NCBI RefSeq assembly: GCF_933775445.1
Contig: NC_065878.1
Coordinates: 11,109,395-11,173,394, forward strand
Direction: 5' to 3'
Length of the DNA: 64,000 bases
Source: Argentina anserina
Taxonomy: Eukaryota > Streptophyta > Magnoliopsida > Rosales > Rosaceae
Below are positions 24,179 to 36,000 of this stretch, piece after piece. Under the pieces are notes generated by a model that was not told where the DNA came from, made no database searches, and saw only the letters and a program-made list of their open reading frames with translations. Positions within the stretch are counted from its first letter, which is position 1. Every line of letters starts with the position of its first letter. The position numbers and the translations under genes were made by a program.

Positions 24179-27100
24179 CAAAAGAAAATGTTTCTCCTGC
24201 AAGGTTGCAACAATGACCATACTTGTTAAAATATTTAGAGTTCGTGAACAGTAACTACAATTCTATAAATGCACAATCAGAGGCACATTGAAATATCCCT
24301 AATTGACATAAGATCAATATATTGTACAAGATATGCTGAATAAACACAAGTAAAAGAAACAATGGCTTTTATAATCAACTTGTCAAGTGAGTATTAGGTT
24401 GTTATCCAAACAACTTTCATATAAATGCTCAAATATTAAATCAAATCAGCTGATGCAAAAGGCAAGTGCAGTTAGTTGCAGAAAACACCATTATTGATAC
24501 TTAATTACCTGATCAGTAATGACCATACCCACTGATTAAAATTCAGAGCCCAGACCATACTATATCATTTGCACACTAATAAGTATCATTCTCAATTACA
24601 ACTAATGGCCTAATTCACAATCGAATTCGGCATCTCCAAATTTCAATTTGTTTCAACTCAATTCAAATTGATTGCAATTCAAAACTCCAACCACACTATA
24701 TCTATTATCTAAGAACACTGACATCAAATAAAAATAGTTGAAAATCTGTGGGCCAATCCTAGTAATCATTTACAGTGAGGAAAGTAAGGACTTGGATACA
24801 ACTGATCCATATAAACATGGATTTTGAAATCATCCAAAAGAATTCACAGACAAAATCATCTTGAAAACACATTAGTACCCGATAGATAAAGAAAATCAAG
24901 CTCATATAAACATGTAAACAGGACAACATGTCGAACTTGCAGAAGACGCACATGAAGCGAGAGAGGACTGTGAGATAGTGAGAGAGATTGTTCAAGGGGG
25001 ATGAAGCGAGAGAGGACTGTGAGTGAGAGAGACGAGGAGAGAGAGAGGTTGCATCGTTGCGGCTTGCGAGAGATGATAAAGGGAGATAATTGACGAGTTT
25101 AGGGTTTTTTGTTCGATGTATATATATCCACCAAAACGACATCGCTTTGTATAAAGTTTGGTTTGATTCGGCCGAGTGGTTCAGTTCGGATTATAAACCC
25201 GAAACTGAACTGAACCATTTTCGGTTTTCGTTTTTACTTCCTTACTAGTATATTCATCCGCAAATGCAAATACAAACGGACATCAATTGCAATAGCAAGA
25301 GAAATAGGGGTGTATTCTGGCAATTTCTTAGATGCATGATTGAAGTGTTCCTCGAGTTTTTCAACGCCATTATGTAATGAGGTCCAAACTTTAATAAAAT
25401 GGGGTTCTTTCAGAACTTCCTGGATTTCTTGTGGGGTTGAGATGTTCTACGCCTTTACCATTATTGTATCTTGTGATGACCGACCAAATCTTCTATATCA
25501 AAGTACAGTAAGTAAGTACGTACGTACTCTACGACGTAAGAATCAAAGTATGAAACTATGCCCTAAACACATTGTCGAAGTATATACATGCAATTCATCT
25601 GAAATCGGTTCTAGACTTATAGTTGATAGTAATTAAATAAGATTTCTAAATGTAGGACGTATATATTGTTTGATGGAAGTGGATCGCTGCACAGCTGAGC
25701 TGATCATCATTTTCATGCCAATATTGTTGTTTGGGACAGAGATTGAGAATATACCAGGGATGTTTGCAAGGAAATGATCGACATGAAAAAGTTGGCCCAT
25801 GCCAAGGCAAAGCGATCGGGGACACTTGTGTTGTCAAAGAAGCAATCGGTATGATGCTAAATAATCAAATCCATGCATGCAAGTGGCGCCAACTTTTGTG
25901 ATGTTCAGTATGAAAATGCATAACTTTTTGGCCATTGAACTGTTATTTCATCTCGGTTGGAAATTTGTGAAGTAGAAACACCCGGCAGGCCATTGTGTGT
26001 GACAAGATAGGTCTCTAAGATACCTCAACAGAATCACCTCCAGAATATGACAATAGTGTTTGTATTAGATTGAGTAGAATGATTGACATATATAAAGTCA
26101 TAACCCTTGGTTTAGTTTGAAATACTCAATTTTGGTGTTACTCAGATTGCGACAACGTATATAAACCCTAACCATTCAATTGTTTTGAATGATTGATGAT
26201 CTGCAGTATGTTTGACAATTGACATGGATGCTAGTTCCCACAAGAAGCTTTTAATATCTGCTTTCTTGTATGGCTCAACATTAATCTGGATTCTTTGAAG
26301 ACTTAGCAAGAAGAAATGTACGTCTCGATCACTAGTATGAATTGGTTATTCAAAGTCGATCTGTACCGCCATCATTTTGAGAATGCAGGTTTGAGTGAGG
26401 GTCAAAAGATCTTCGGGAAGAGTCTATACTCACTAAATTATGGCATGGACTTCTGGTGTGTAAGATTTTAATATATGAAACAAACTACAATTAATATATA
26501 TGATAATGTGATTCATGTGTGATCATGCTATGGAATTGCATCCTTATGGCGGTGTTTCATGGAAAGCTATTTTTATTCTGAAATAGTAAACTGAATGTTT
26601 TCTTTCAAAGTTTGAGCTCAAAACGATTGGTCAGCTTTGTCACCGGTTGTTTAGTCGTTGTATGGTAGTGGTAGCGTTTACAGTCGTATCTAAGGTAAAC
26701 GGTCCGTAAGTTCATCAATCAAGTGATGGTGGAGGGTGGTGGTAGTAATGGTGTAATTTATCAGTTGATCAGTGAAGTCGCCAGCCGCCGCCATCGTTTT
26801 GTCGATATCATTGCTAGTCGACTGTTGAAACTTGAAATATGTACCAGTACGATGATGAGAAGGTTGATGGCCAGATAGTTATGGAGATTGGAGAAGGGTT
26901 CGATCGCTGGTTTTTCCAAAGACAGCCACACTTATTTTTTTACAAAAACAAAGACAAATCTGTATATTACATAAGAGTTTTCTAGATTCATTTTTTTTTA
27001 AAACAGCGCAATCGCGCTTCATCTTTTCTCTATCCCGACAAGAAACTTCACCAAAAGCACTATTTCATACCTTGAAATTCAATATGCATGAGCTCACAGA

Positions 27101-27305
27101 TGGAAAGGTTACGAGCTTACAGATGTGGTGATGACACCGATGATGCTGAGAGCAGAGGGGGTTTTTCCTTTTGCTCCGGCACAGCCTACATGTGTTCTTC
27201 AAACTTCCTTTCAAATTACATTGTTCATATATAGCACTACTTGAATAACTTTTAGGTACCTCAGGGACAGAAAACGCTCCCAGATGAACCATTCATACCA
27301 ATTGG
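24179..27305. other. Gene-free intergenic stretch
   Basis: No supported gene. 24951-25030 holds two copies of ATGAAGCGAGAGAGGACTGT about 50 bp apart. 25165-25235 is rich in GGTTCGGTT/AACCGAA-type words like those of the hAT-like element at 58218-58839, and may be a fragment of that family. A 45-codon frame at 26338-26472 has a fairly protein-like composition but no family I recognise. Confidence 0.45.
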
Positions 27306-30300
27306 TCACATTGCCTTGTCACTTTCTTTTCTAATCCACTGTTTGGCAGGTTGTCTTGGATTATGTCCTCTTTGCTCTCTGCTTCCTCGAGCTGGAACTC
27401 CTGTGCTCGTTGGTCTCATGCCTACGCGAGGAACCACCAGAATGCATGTCGGGGTGACAGGGGGTTCTCTATGTTGCTCATCAGGAGATTCTTTGGCTGC
27501 CCCAGAATTGGAGGGTGCAACTGGTGGTGTAAGAAACATACCAGGTACGATGGCAATATTTTTCTTAGGTTCAATTAGACCACCGTTTTCTTGCTACAAC
27601 TTAAATATGGCCTCAAAGTTCTCTCTTCGAGCCTTCTCTGTATCAGACTGAAGAAATTTTGCACTGTCATGAGTGTCATCGTCTTCAGTTTCATCCAAGC
27701 TCTGAATTCAACATATAACAACTTGTCATCTAACTTCAGTAAAAAGAAATAAATAATACATAACGTGTGGAAAACCTGAATGTTTGTGTAATTTAGAGTC
27801 CCAAAGCCAACTACGTATAAATAATCGATGGAAACGAGATTACTACACAATTGCTAAGTGATAAGGTTACAAACAAAGAACTTTTTCAGGCCAAAGTTGA
27901 CCTGGAACTCCCTCATATATGAGATCCAGTACTTTGCAAATTAGTTCAGGACATTCAAAACATAAATCATTGTAACACATGCATCAACTAGATCCAATGG
28001 CATCAATACATCCAGTTCTGAGACCAGCTCTTACAGTGACTGTAAGCGCAGCCCCGGGCATTTAATAACAAGTTGACCATTCACACACACATATAAACAG
28101 TTTGTTCTTCGTGTGTCAAGATGGCTAGACACAATTGAATTAACATAATGTGAATGAGTAATGACGTAACCAACCTGATCTATGCTATTAACATAATCTT
28201 TCCTAATCATTTGTGGGATATCCACACCACATTGTCACAACTGAGGGATTGGGTATAACTGTGTAAGTATAATTGTATAAATGTAAAGTACCCAGTTTAA
28301 ACACATAATGCCCACAAATTTCTTCAATAAACATACTAATATGCATTTTTTAAGTGTAATGCCAGTCAACTCAATACTAAAAAAATGAAATATTGCAATT
28401 TGTAGTTCATAAGATGACATACAACTTGAGAGAATTTGTTGCCAACCAAATGAAGCACATGTTCTAAGTCCTGTGCATGAAAGCCTTTGCGGAAAACTGG
28501 ACAGTTACCCATACTCTCTTCCACAGCTCCCCCTGTATCTAACAACAACGAAGTACTCGCTTAAAATTTTAAAGAAATAGCACAAAACTCAAACAACAAT
28601 TCCTTTCAGAAATGTATTATACACATGAATGGCATCACACCAAATGTTTTGCTCGGCCATAACCATGGGACAAATGATAAGTTGGTCTACCTCATCTACT
28701 AATTATTTATCTATTTGTTCTCGACAAAAAATTCAAGAAGCCTATAATACATGGAAAAACAAAGAATGACCAATTGCAACTTAAATCTAGGTAGTGGACA
28801 AGCAATGCAAAGGGGATCATAACTCACCACCAGCATTTCACTAGGTACCAATGAGGAAATTGTCATTATATTTACAGTTCTTTATATGAAACATCTCAGC
28901 AGTGCTTGGTTTTCAAAGGGCTGCAAAAATAATCAAACGTTTGTATCTCTATTGGTACACCAACCTTCCAAATCAATAACTAGGCGACTTTTTCACTCAA
29001 CTATTTAACTAAAGCTTTATGATCATGGGAGACGCTCTCATACATGCCAAGCTCAAGGAAAGAATAAGTTCATACCGAAGCTAGTATTATTATTAGAAAG
29101 AACAACAAAAGTCATCCTATGAAATCAAGATTCAGATACTGACCAAATACAAAAGTAATATGCTTATGCATTCCATCTTTTCTGGCCAAATCATCATGTT
29201 TCAATAGTTGGAAGCTTTTAACTTCTTTACTATCTTATTCTTGAAGTATTTTTTGAGCTTTCACAATTATATCTTTTTTATCATATCTCTGGCTTGGTTA
29301 ACCCATCAGTCCTAAGAAAACTCCCCACTAAATATCAAGTAAATAATTTTTTATTGCTAAATGATCTCCTCAACTTCTGGTGATTCATTCAACCCACTAA
29401 CAAATAATTGTGATCCAACTATGCTATACCTTTGTGATCTCTGGTCTCTCTGACAGAACACATTTGTGCACTTGATGAAGCATTGATTTTTGCCTCTGTT
29501 TGGATGCAACTCCACCACCTAATAATGCACTCACTGCCACCCAAAACACATAAAAATTAAAATACAAAACCTAGAAACCAATCTACATAGAGGTTCAAAA
29601 CACACTGACCAAACAACGACTACCTGTGAAAGCAATGGAAACAAGACATCAACTTCATAAACGGCAAGACTTTACCCTCCTCTTCCTCCTCCGGCACCAA
29701 AGGACACAAACACAGTGGACAATCGCCGTCCGGATGATTCATAGCCGACAGCATCTCCACTGCTTCCTGGACACACATTCAACGAATCAGTCTCCTGCCA
29801 AGAGAAGTTACAAACAATCTCTACGCAGCAGCTCAACTCTAATTCATTGAACATCCAATTCTAAAGCAAAAATTACCTCACAAACAGCCACAAGCATCAA
29901 ACAAGACGAAAGCTCGAGAGCTTTGTCTCTTATATAATTCGTTAGATGCTTCTGCCTTGGAATCCACAACATAAATATGCGGCGGTTCTTCCGGATACTA
30001 GCACCAAAACAACAACAAACACCACCAAAAACGATAAACAATCAAGTAATCTAATAGTTTAATCAACTCAAAAAGAAGTATTCTTTTCATTATAATCCAT
30101 ACCTGAGGACCTGCTCGGATTTCAATTACAGCTTCGACGAACTATACAGCAAAGAAAATATGAAAAAGAGTGAGAATTTGGCACTATTGAAGAACACGGA
30201 GGTTGAAAAAATGGAAGAAATTGATGAGAAAGAAGCGGGAATCGGACCTGCTGGGAGGCGACGTCGGCGGTGCGGGGTTTGATGTGGAGGCGGAGGCGGA

Positions 30301-30408
30301 GGCGGAGGCGGAGGCGGGGAGGGTAGGAATCGAGAACGTGGCAGTCGTCGCCGTAGACAGCCTGGACGGCTTCGAGTTCTGCGGCCACGTCCTCTTCTCG
30401 GCGGCCAT
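27306..30408 (-). pseudogene. RNF25-like RWD-RING E3 ubiquitin ligase, disabled copy
   Basis: Minus-strand exons with consensus splice sites can be followed at 30408-30248, 30141-30103, 29997-29877, 29766-29624, 29533-29430, 28532-28423 and 27701-27306. They encode an RWD domain (ELEAVQAVYGDDCHVLDSYP, FVEAVIEIRAGPQ, ELSSCLMLVAVCE), a RING (DCPLCLCPL, SCFHCFHSECIIRWW, MGNCPVFRK) and a Pro/Gly-rich tail. Such proteins are cytosolic E2-dependent ubiquitin ligases. Four lesions are visible. Two extra bases follow ATGGCCGCCGAG and put the start out of frame with the RWD. About 16 bases are missing near 29955, shifting frame between VVDSK and RQKHL. The last RING zinc ligand is Phe (CPVF for CPVC). 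TAG stands in frame at 27596-27594. A CGCCTC hexamer run near 30290-30318 adds Arg-Leu repeats. Indels could be sequencing errors, but the stop and Cys loss are substitutions, so I read it as a pseudogene. Confidence 0.8.
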
Positions 30409-30635
30409 TACGATCAGAGATTATCGAGGTTTCTTTTTATTTATTTTTTAGACTTTAAAAACTTTTCTACCAGAGGCTGTGTATTAATATAAAAAAACAG
30501 AAAAAAGAAAAAAGATTTACTCTCAAGTCTCAACAACCAAAAGAGTTGAGAAAAACAAAACGTTTAAACCCCATCATGTCCTGATAAACCCAATAAAACT
30601 GGGTAAGGCTGTGTAATTACGAGAGCCTCAAAAAA
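30409..30635. promoter_or_regulatory. Shared 227 bp head-to-head promoter region
   Basis: Only 227 bp separate the former start of the RNF25-like gene (minus) from the ATG of the glycyl-tRNA synthetase gene (plus), so both must have used one compact, probably bidirectional, promoter. The interval is A/T-rich, with TTTATTTATTTTT near 30437 and AAACCC words at about 30565 and 30588, but no clear TATA box for either side. Confidence 0.5.
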
Positions 30636-33026
30636 ATGGGAATCCTCGCTCTCCCGCTAGTCATCTCCGCCCTCAAGCCCCACTCTTCCCGCCTCTTCCT
30701 CCTCCACCCCGCCCCCACTTCTCGCCTCCTCCGCCGCCGCTTCTCCACCACCCCCGTCTCCGCACTCACCGCCTCCACCTCTTCTCTCCCTCACCACTCC
30801 GACCCGATCCCCGCCGAGCCCGGCAGCAAAGCCTCCGCCCTCACTTTCCAACAGGCCATTCAGCGCCTCCAGGTCACTTCACTCTCTCTTTATTATAATA
30901 ATTCAATATATATATTTGTATATGTTGTTGATCATGTGTTTTGTGTGGTGCAGGAATATTGGGCTTCGGTTGGATGCGCTATAATGCAATGCAGCAACAC
31001 TGAGGTAGTGCTTGTTGTGTGTTTCTTATGTCGAAATTTCGTGCTTCTGTTAGTTTGATTGATGTGGCGGTTTTGGATGTTGATTAGGTTGGAGCTGGGA
31101 CTATGAATCCATTGACTTTCCTAAGGGTGCTTGGTCCTGAACCGTGGAACGTAGCGTAAGTAATGCGTAAGTTTTTTAGGTTAATACAGTCACTTGATTC
31201 CTTATTAATGTCTGTAGCAGAGGGTTTTAGGCTTTCATTGTTTCAAATTTGCTGGTATTAGTGTCGCTACTTGTAATGGAGGATAAATGTGTCGATCATT
31301 TGTTATTTTCGAGGCTATTCGTGGTAACTGCCAGTGGGATGTCTTGCTGATAGGTACGCAGAGCCTAGTATCCGGCCTGATGACAGTCGTTACGGGGAAA
31401 ACCCGAATAGGCTCCAGAGACACACTCAATTTCAGGTTCAATTCAGTTTTGTTGATACTCATTATGGCTGTATTGTTTAGAAACAAGTCATTATATTTAC
31501 ATTTTGTTTGGCTCAGGTTATATTGAAGCCTGATCCTGGAAACTCGCAAGACCTTTTTATCCGCAGCTTATCAGCTTTAGGTAGTACTTCACACTGTTAT
31601 CTTAGTTTACAAACAGATCTTTACATGTATCTGCATAATGCATACTCGTATTGTTCCTGTATTGATAGTCTGTTCAACTTATTCCAAGTGGCCTTTAATA
31701 CTGCTAAGCATCACTTAAGTAATACTGCACATAATTATATAGCTAACAAGCATTGTGAGTTTTGTGACATTGTCTGATACCTCTTTCAATATTTGAAGTT
31801 TCAGTTTTCCTTAATAACAGGAAAATAAAACGATAATTAATTACTTGGTTTCCTATAGAATAGTTTAAGAGCCTCTTACTGTTATAATCCGTACTACCTT
31901 TAAATGGGGTGGGTTCCGTGCTTGTAAGCAGGATGGGTTGCACCTTTTTTTGGTTGGACGGCAAGTGCTGGGTCTGTGAAACTGATATAAGAGTAAACCT
32001 AGTCTCTTATCCGCACTGTGGTCCCCCATTTAAAGGTGTCTTCAGGTCGGACTGCCCAATGTATACCCTTCTTAGGCATACGTTGCAGACTCCCCTCCTA
32101 GTCTACATACCTCCAAAAGAGAAGAAAAGAAAATGAATTTACCAGTCATAGATCGTACAAGAATTAACTTAAATTTTCTTTTAATCATGATCAAATTAAG
32201 AAAGGGGATCCACCAGCAAGGTTTCATAATAGCGGCGAGGCTCATGATTTTCTCTCATGTGATTTGGGGTTCGACCTGCTCAAGGTACCTCTCTAGCTAT
32301 TTCATAAAGTTTTCTGCCTCCAAAGCAGTGTAGGTTGATCAGGAGTCCCCAGCTCCAAGGCTCGGGTTTGGGAAATTTCTGGGTATATCAGAGAATATTA
32401 TATAGAGAGAATTCATGCTCCATGAGATGCTACTCACCGTTGCATGAGGATTAGTAAATCTTCCATTTTAAGAGGAAAATGGTAAATATGATACAAGGAT
32501 CATGATTAAATGAGTTCATAGCATCTATTTTCTGTCTAATTCGAAGCAATGTACTCTGAGATTAGTCTTAATGTTTGTATCCTTTACAGGTATTGATGTC
32601 CGTTCTCATGATATACGATTTGTGGAGGACAACTGGGAGAGTCCGGTAGTATTCTGTCATTAGCTGGTCAAAAGCAATCTTTCCATGTTAGTTTTATGCA
32701 GTGTCTATTTGAACATTTGAGTGAAACCAAATTTGACTTGCTCAGTTTTTATATTTCCGTCCAATAAATCATTTATGGACATAAAAGTAATATAAATTGT
32801 ATTGCGTTTATCATGATCAGTTTTAAGGATAATATATACCATTTAGCTGATGTGATATCATTTGCTTTTAAAATTCTTTAAGGTGCTTGGAGCCTGGGGT
32901 TTGGGTTGGGAAATCTGGATGGATGGGATGGAGATCACACAATTTACCTACTTTCAGCAGGTTCCTTCCTCTTCAGTGTGATACTTTTTATTTTTGGGGA
33001 ATTAGCTTAAGTTAAGTTTTGTACTC

Positions 33027-33071
<45 letters not shown>

Positions 33072-36000
33072 AGGCTGGAAGTCTTCAATTGTCACCAGTA
33101 TCTGTTGAAATCACTTATGGTCTTGAGCGAATCCTCATGTTGCTTCAGGTTAGTTTAGATAATGTCTATTGTTTATTTATAAAATTATATTTTTCCCGCT
33201 TCTATTCACTTAAATTCTCCTGACTAATTGGCAGGGAGTTGATCATTTTAAGAAAATTCAATATGCTGATGGAATTACATACGGGGAGCTATTTTTGGAG
33301 AATGAGTGAGGAAACTACTTAACTACTGATTACTTTTATTTTTCCTCAGTATTGGAGATTCAGTTAATTTTCTAAGACAGTTGATCCAAAGAAATTATGT
33401 ATAGTGGTCATAATTTAAAGTTTCAAAAGTTATGGGGCTATTCCTTGATCAGTGGTCATTGTATCTGCAGGGGCTCTGTACCCTGGATGTCATCATTTTC
33501 TTTCTCGCCTTTCTTCAAATAAGCACATTTAACCCAAAGTTGATAGTCAGCGATTCGGTCTTATCTTTTTTTTTTTCCCAACCTACAGATTAATTGTTAA
33601 TTTTTCTTTTCTAGAACCATCATGTAAGATAGTGGAAGAGATTTGCACAAGCCAACTATTGAACCCTTGGTCTGCATGCAACCTGCAATGCCTTATTAAT
33701 GAGGGGGCTTAACTTTCACATTTTTTCTTTTCCGTGATTGGCATGCTGAACTGATCTGATATTCCTGATTTCTCATATTTTTCGGTAACCTCCTCCTAAC
33801 TGTGTTGGATGCATCTCTTCTCTGAAAATGATTTTTGAAAGTTTTCAATCGTTTGATACCTTAATGCTTTTTCTTTTTTGGTTCTCATTTCATTAATAGT
33901 ATTTATTGGATGCATGTCCTTATGTTTCTAACAGTTGCACATTTCTAATTTTTAATTTCTAATTCCATTTTCCCTTTCTGTGTATGCTCTGTCAGTGATT
34001 GTTATTTAAAAATGTTTCACGAATAATATCAGTAACATTGAATACAATTTCATTTCAGGAAGGAAATGAGTGCATACTATCTAGAGCATGCTGGTGTGCA
34101 TCACATTAAAAAACAGTTTGATCTTTCTGAGGAGGAAGCTCGTTCCTTGCTTGCTTCAGGCCTAGCAATACCTGCGTATGACAACTTTTTATTTCTCTTA
34201 CGATTGCCAACCATCTTCTTTGCCTGAGTGTGATTGTTAACTGTGAATACCCTTTTTCACCATTCTCCTGTTAACTTGCCAGGTATGATCAACTTCTGAA
34301 AACATCACATGCTTTCAATATATTAGACTCTAGAGGCTTTGTTGGGGTAACAGAGCGTGCTCGTTACTTTGGTCGAATGCGTAGGTAAGACTACTTTCCC
34401 ACTGAGCCAATAAATTTGGCTGAAAACTTGGTACATGTACTGTACATGCAAAGTAACTTTGCTTGCTAAGAAAGTCAATGCAGGGAATTTATTTCTGTCC
34501 TAAATTATTAGGGAGAAAAATTAGAAAAAACACTATTATAATAAAAGTTACAGAAGTCAATATTCTCTGTGCTTAATAATTCCTAGATCATGAGACATTT
34601 CTTTTTGCAATCCCATATTTTTGCAAATTATCTGTGATTGCATGCATCCTGTAAGCTGTCCACTGGCAGCGTATTTTATCTTAAGAATTGTTTTTTCTGT
34701 CATGTACGCTCATCATAGTTCATATGAACCCTTCCCTTAGGTAGTTATCTCGGTTCGTACTATATAAGATTTTACTGCTGAAGTTCTAATATTATAAGGG
34801 TTGACCTGCCAAGGACCAAACACTTAATATGTTCTCCCCAGACTTTCTTAGTCCAACAGACAGAATATAATACTACTTTCGGAATAAAAGTTGAGGGGTC
34901 TAATAGATTGATATATAAGATTTAGCTGAAGTTCTATCGTTATGGGGGCTGAACCTGCCGAGAACCAAATGCTTAATATGTTATCTTTCCCAGACTCTAT
35001 TTCTCCAACAGAGAAAATATTATACTCAGGTAATTCTTTAGGATGAACTCTAAGGGGACAACAACTTATTAAGCACAGAGAAATTCATCTAACTACCTAG
35101 CCCTGTGATTTATGTTCTATGGAATGGTATATATGCTGGAATGAGATTAAACCCTTTTGCAACCAGAATATAAGATTATCACTACCACTTTTGGTTGTAT
35201 GGTTTTGCTAATATTTGTAAATTTTGTTTTTATCAGTTTAGCTCGTCAGTGTGCGCAACTTTGGTTAAAGACGAGGGAATCCCTTGGTTATCCATTGGGT
35301 GTTGTTTCTGAAACTGATAATCTTATATGTCCCAAAGAGCTTGTGGAAGCAGCAGTCAAGAAGGTTAGTCCTTTATATGAAAATCTTGATATTATGGCTG
35401 TATATTCTCCCATAGTCTTTTTCTTTTTAGTAGCCATAAGGGCTCAGTGCAGTTTCTAAGTCTTGTGTTCATTATTGACTGGTTCCGGAAACTGCTTGTG
35501 CAATTGCCATTGTCTGGCACATTTTTTTCTTGTTCCCTTTAAGCTAATACTTATGGCTACACCAGGAAGCTTTTCTAGCTAAAGAAACTAGAGAGAGAAA
35601 TAGTACAAACTTAGTGTACACAAGCTCTATCAAGACGAAACATAACCTTCGTTTTTTTCTTTTTTTTTTTGCTGACTCGCATCCCAGGTGCATGATACTT
35701 CAAGGTCATTTGTTTTAGAGATTGGAATTGAAGAGATGCCACCTCAAGACGTAGTTGATGCAAGCCAGCAAGTATAATTATCTTTCATATCAACTATCAA
35801 GCAAATTTTCTTTCTACGTGCAATTTATATTATTTCTTATATTCTGTAGTTGGCTGAAAACTTAAAAATTTAGGAACTGAGTTGGGTCTTAGCCTTTTTC
35901 ATAAAGAAAATATCTGTTAATATGTTTATAAACCTTGTCTTCTCTAGTTCCCCCAACTGAATGCAACACTTGGACATTCTTTCCTTTGTTTCATGATTTC

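Noticed and set aside
24759..25142. 127-codon minus-strand frame
   Set aside because: Low-complexity Ser/Leu region caused by GAGAGA repeats, then an AT-rich random-looking tail; no start context or splice-linked continuation.
25340..25636. 98-codon plus-strand frame
   Set aside because: Opens only at TTG, and I recognise no domain. It could be a chance frame or an unidentifiable relic.
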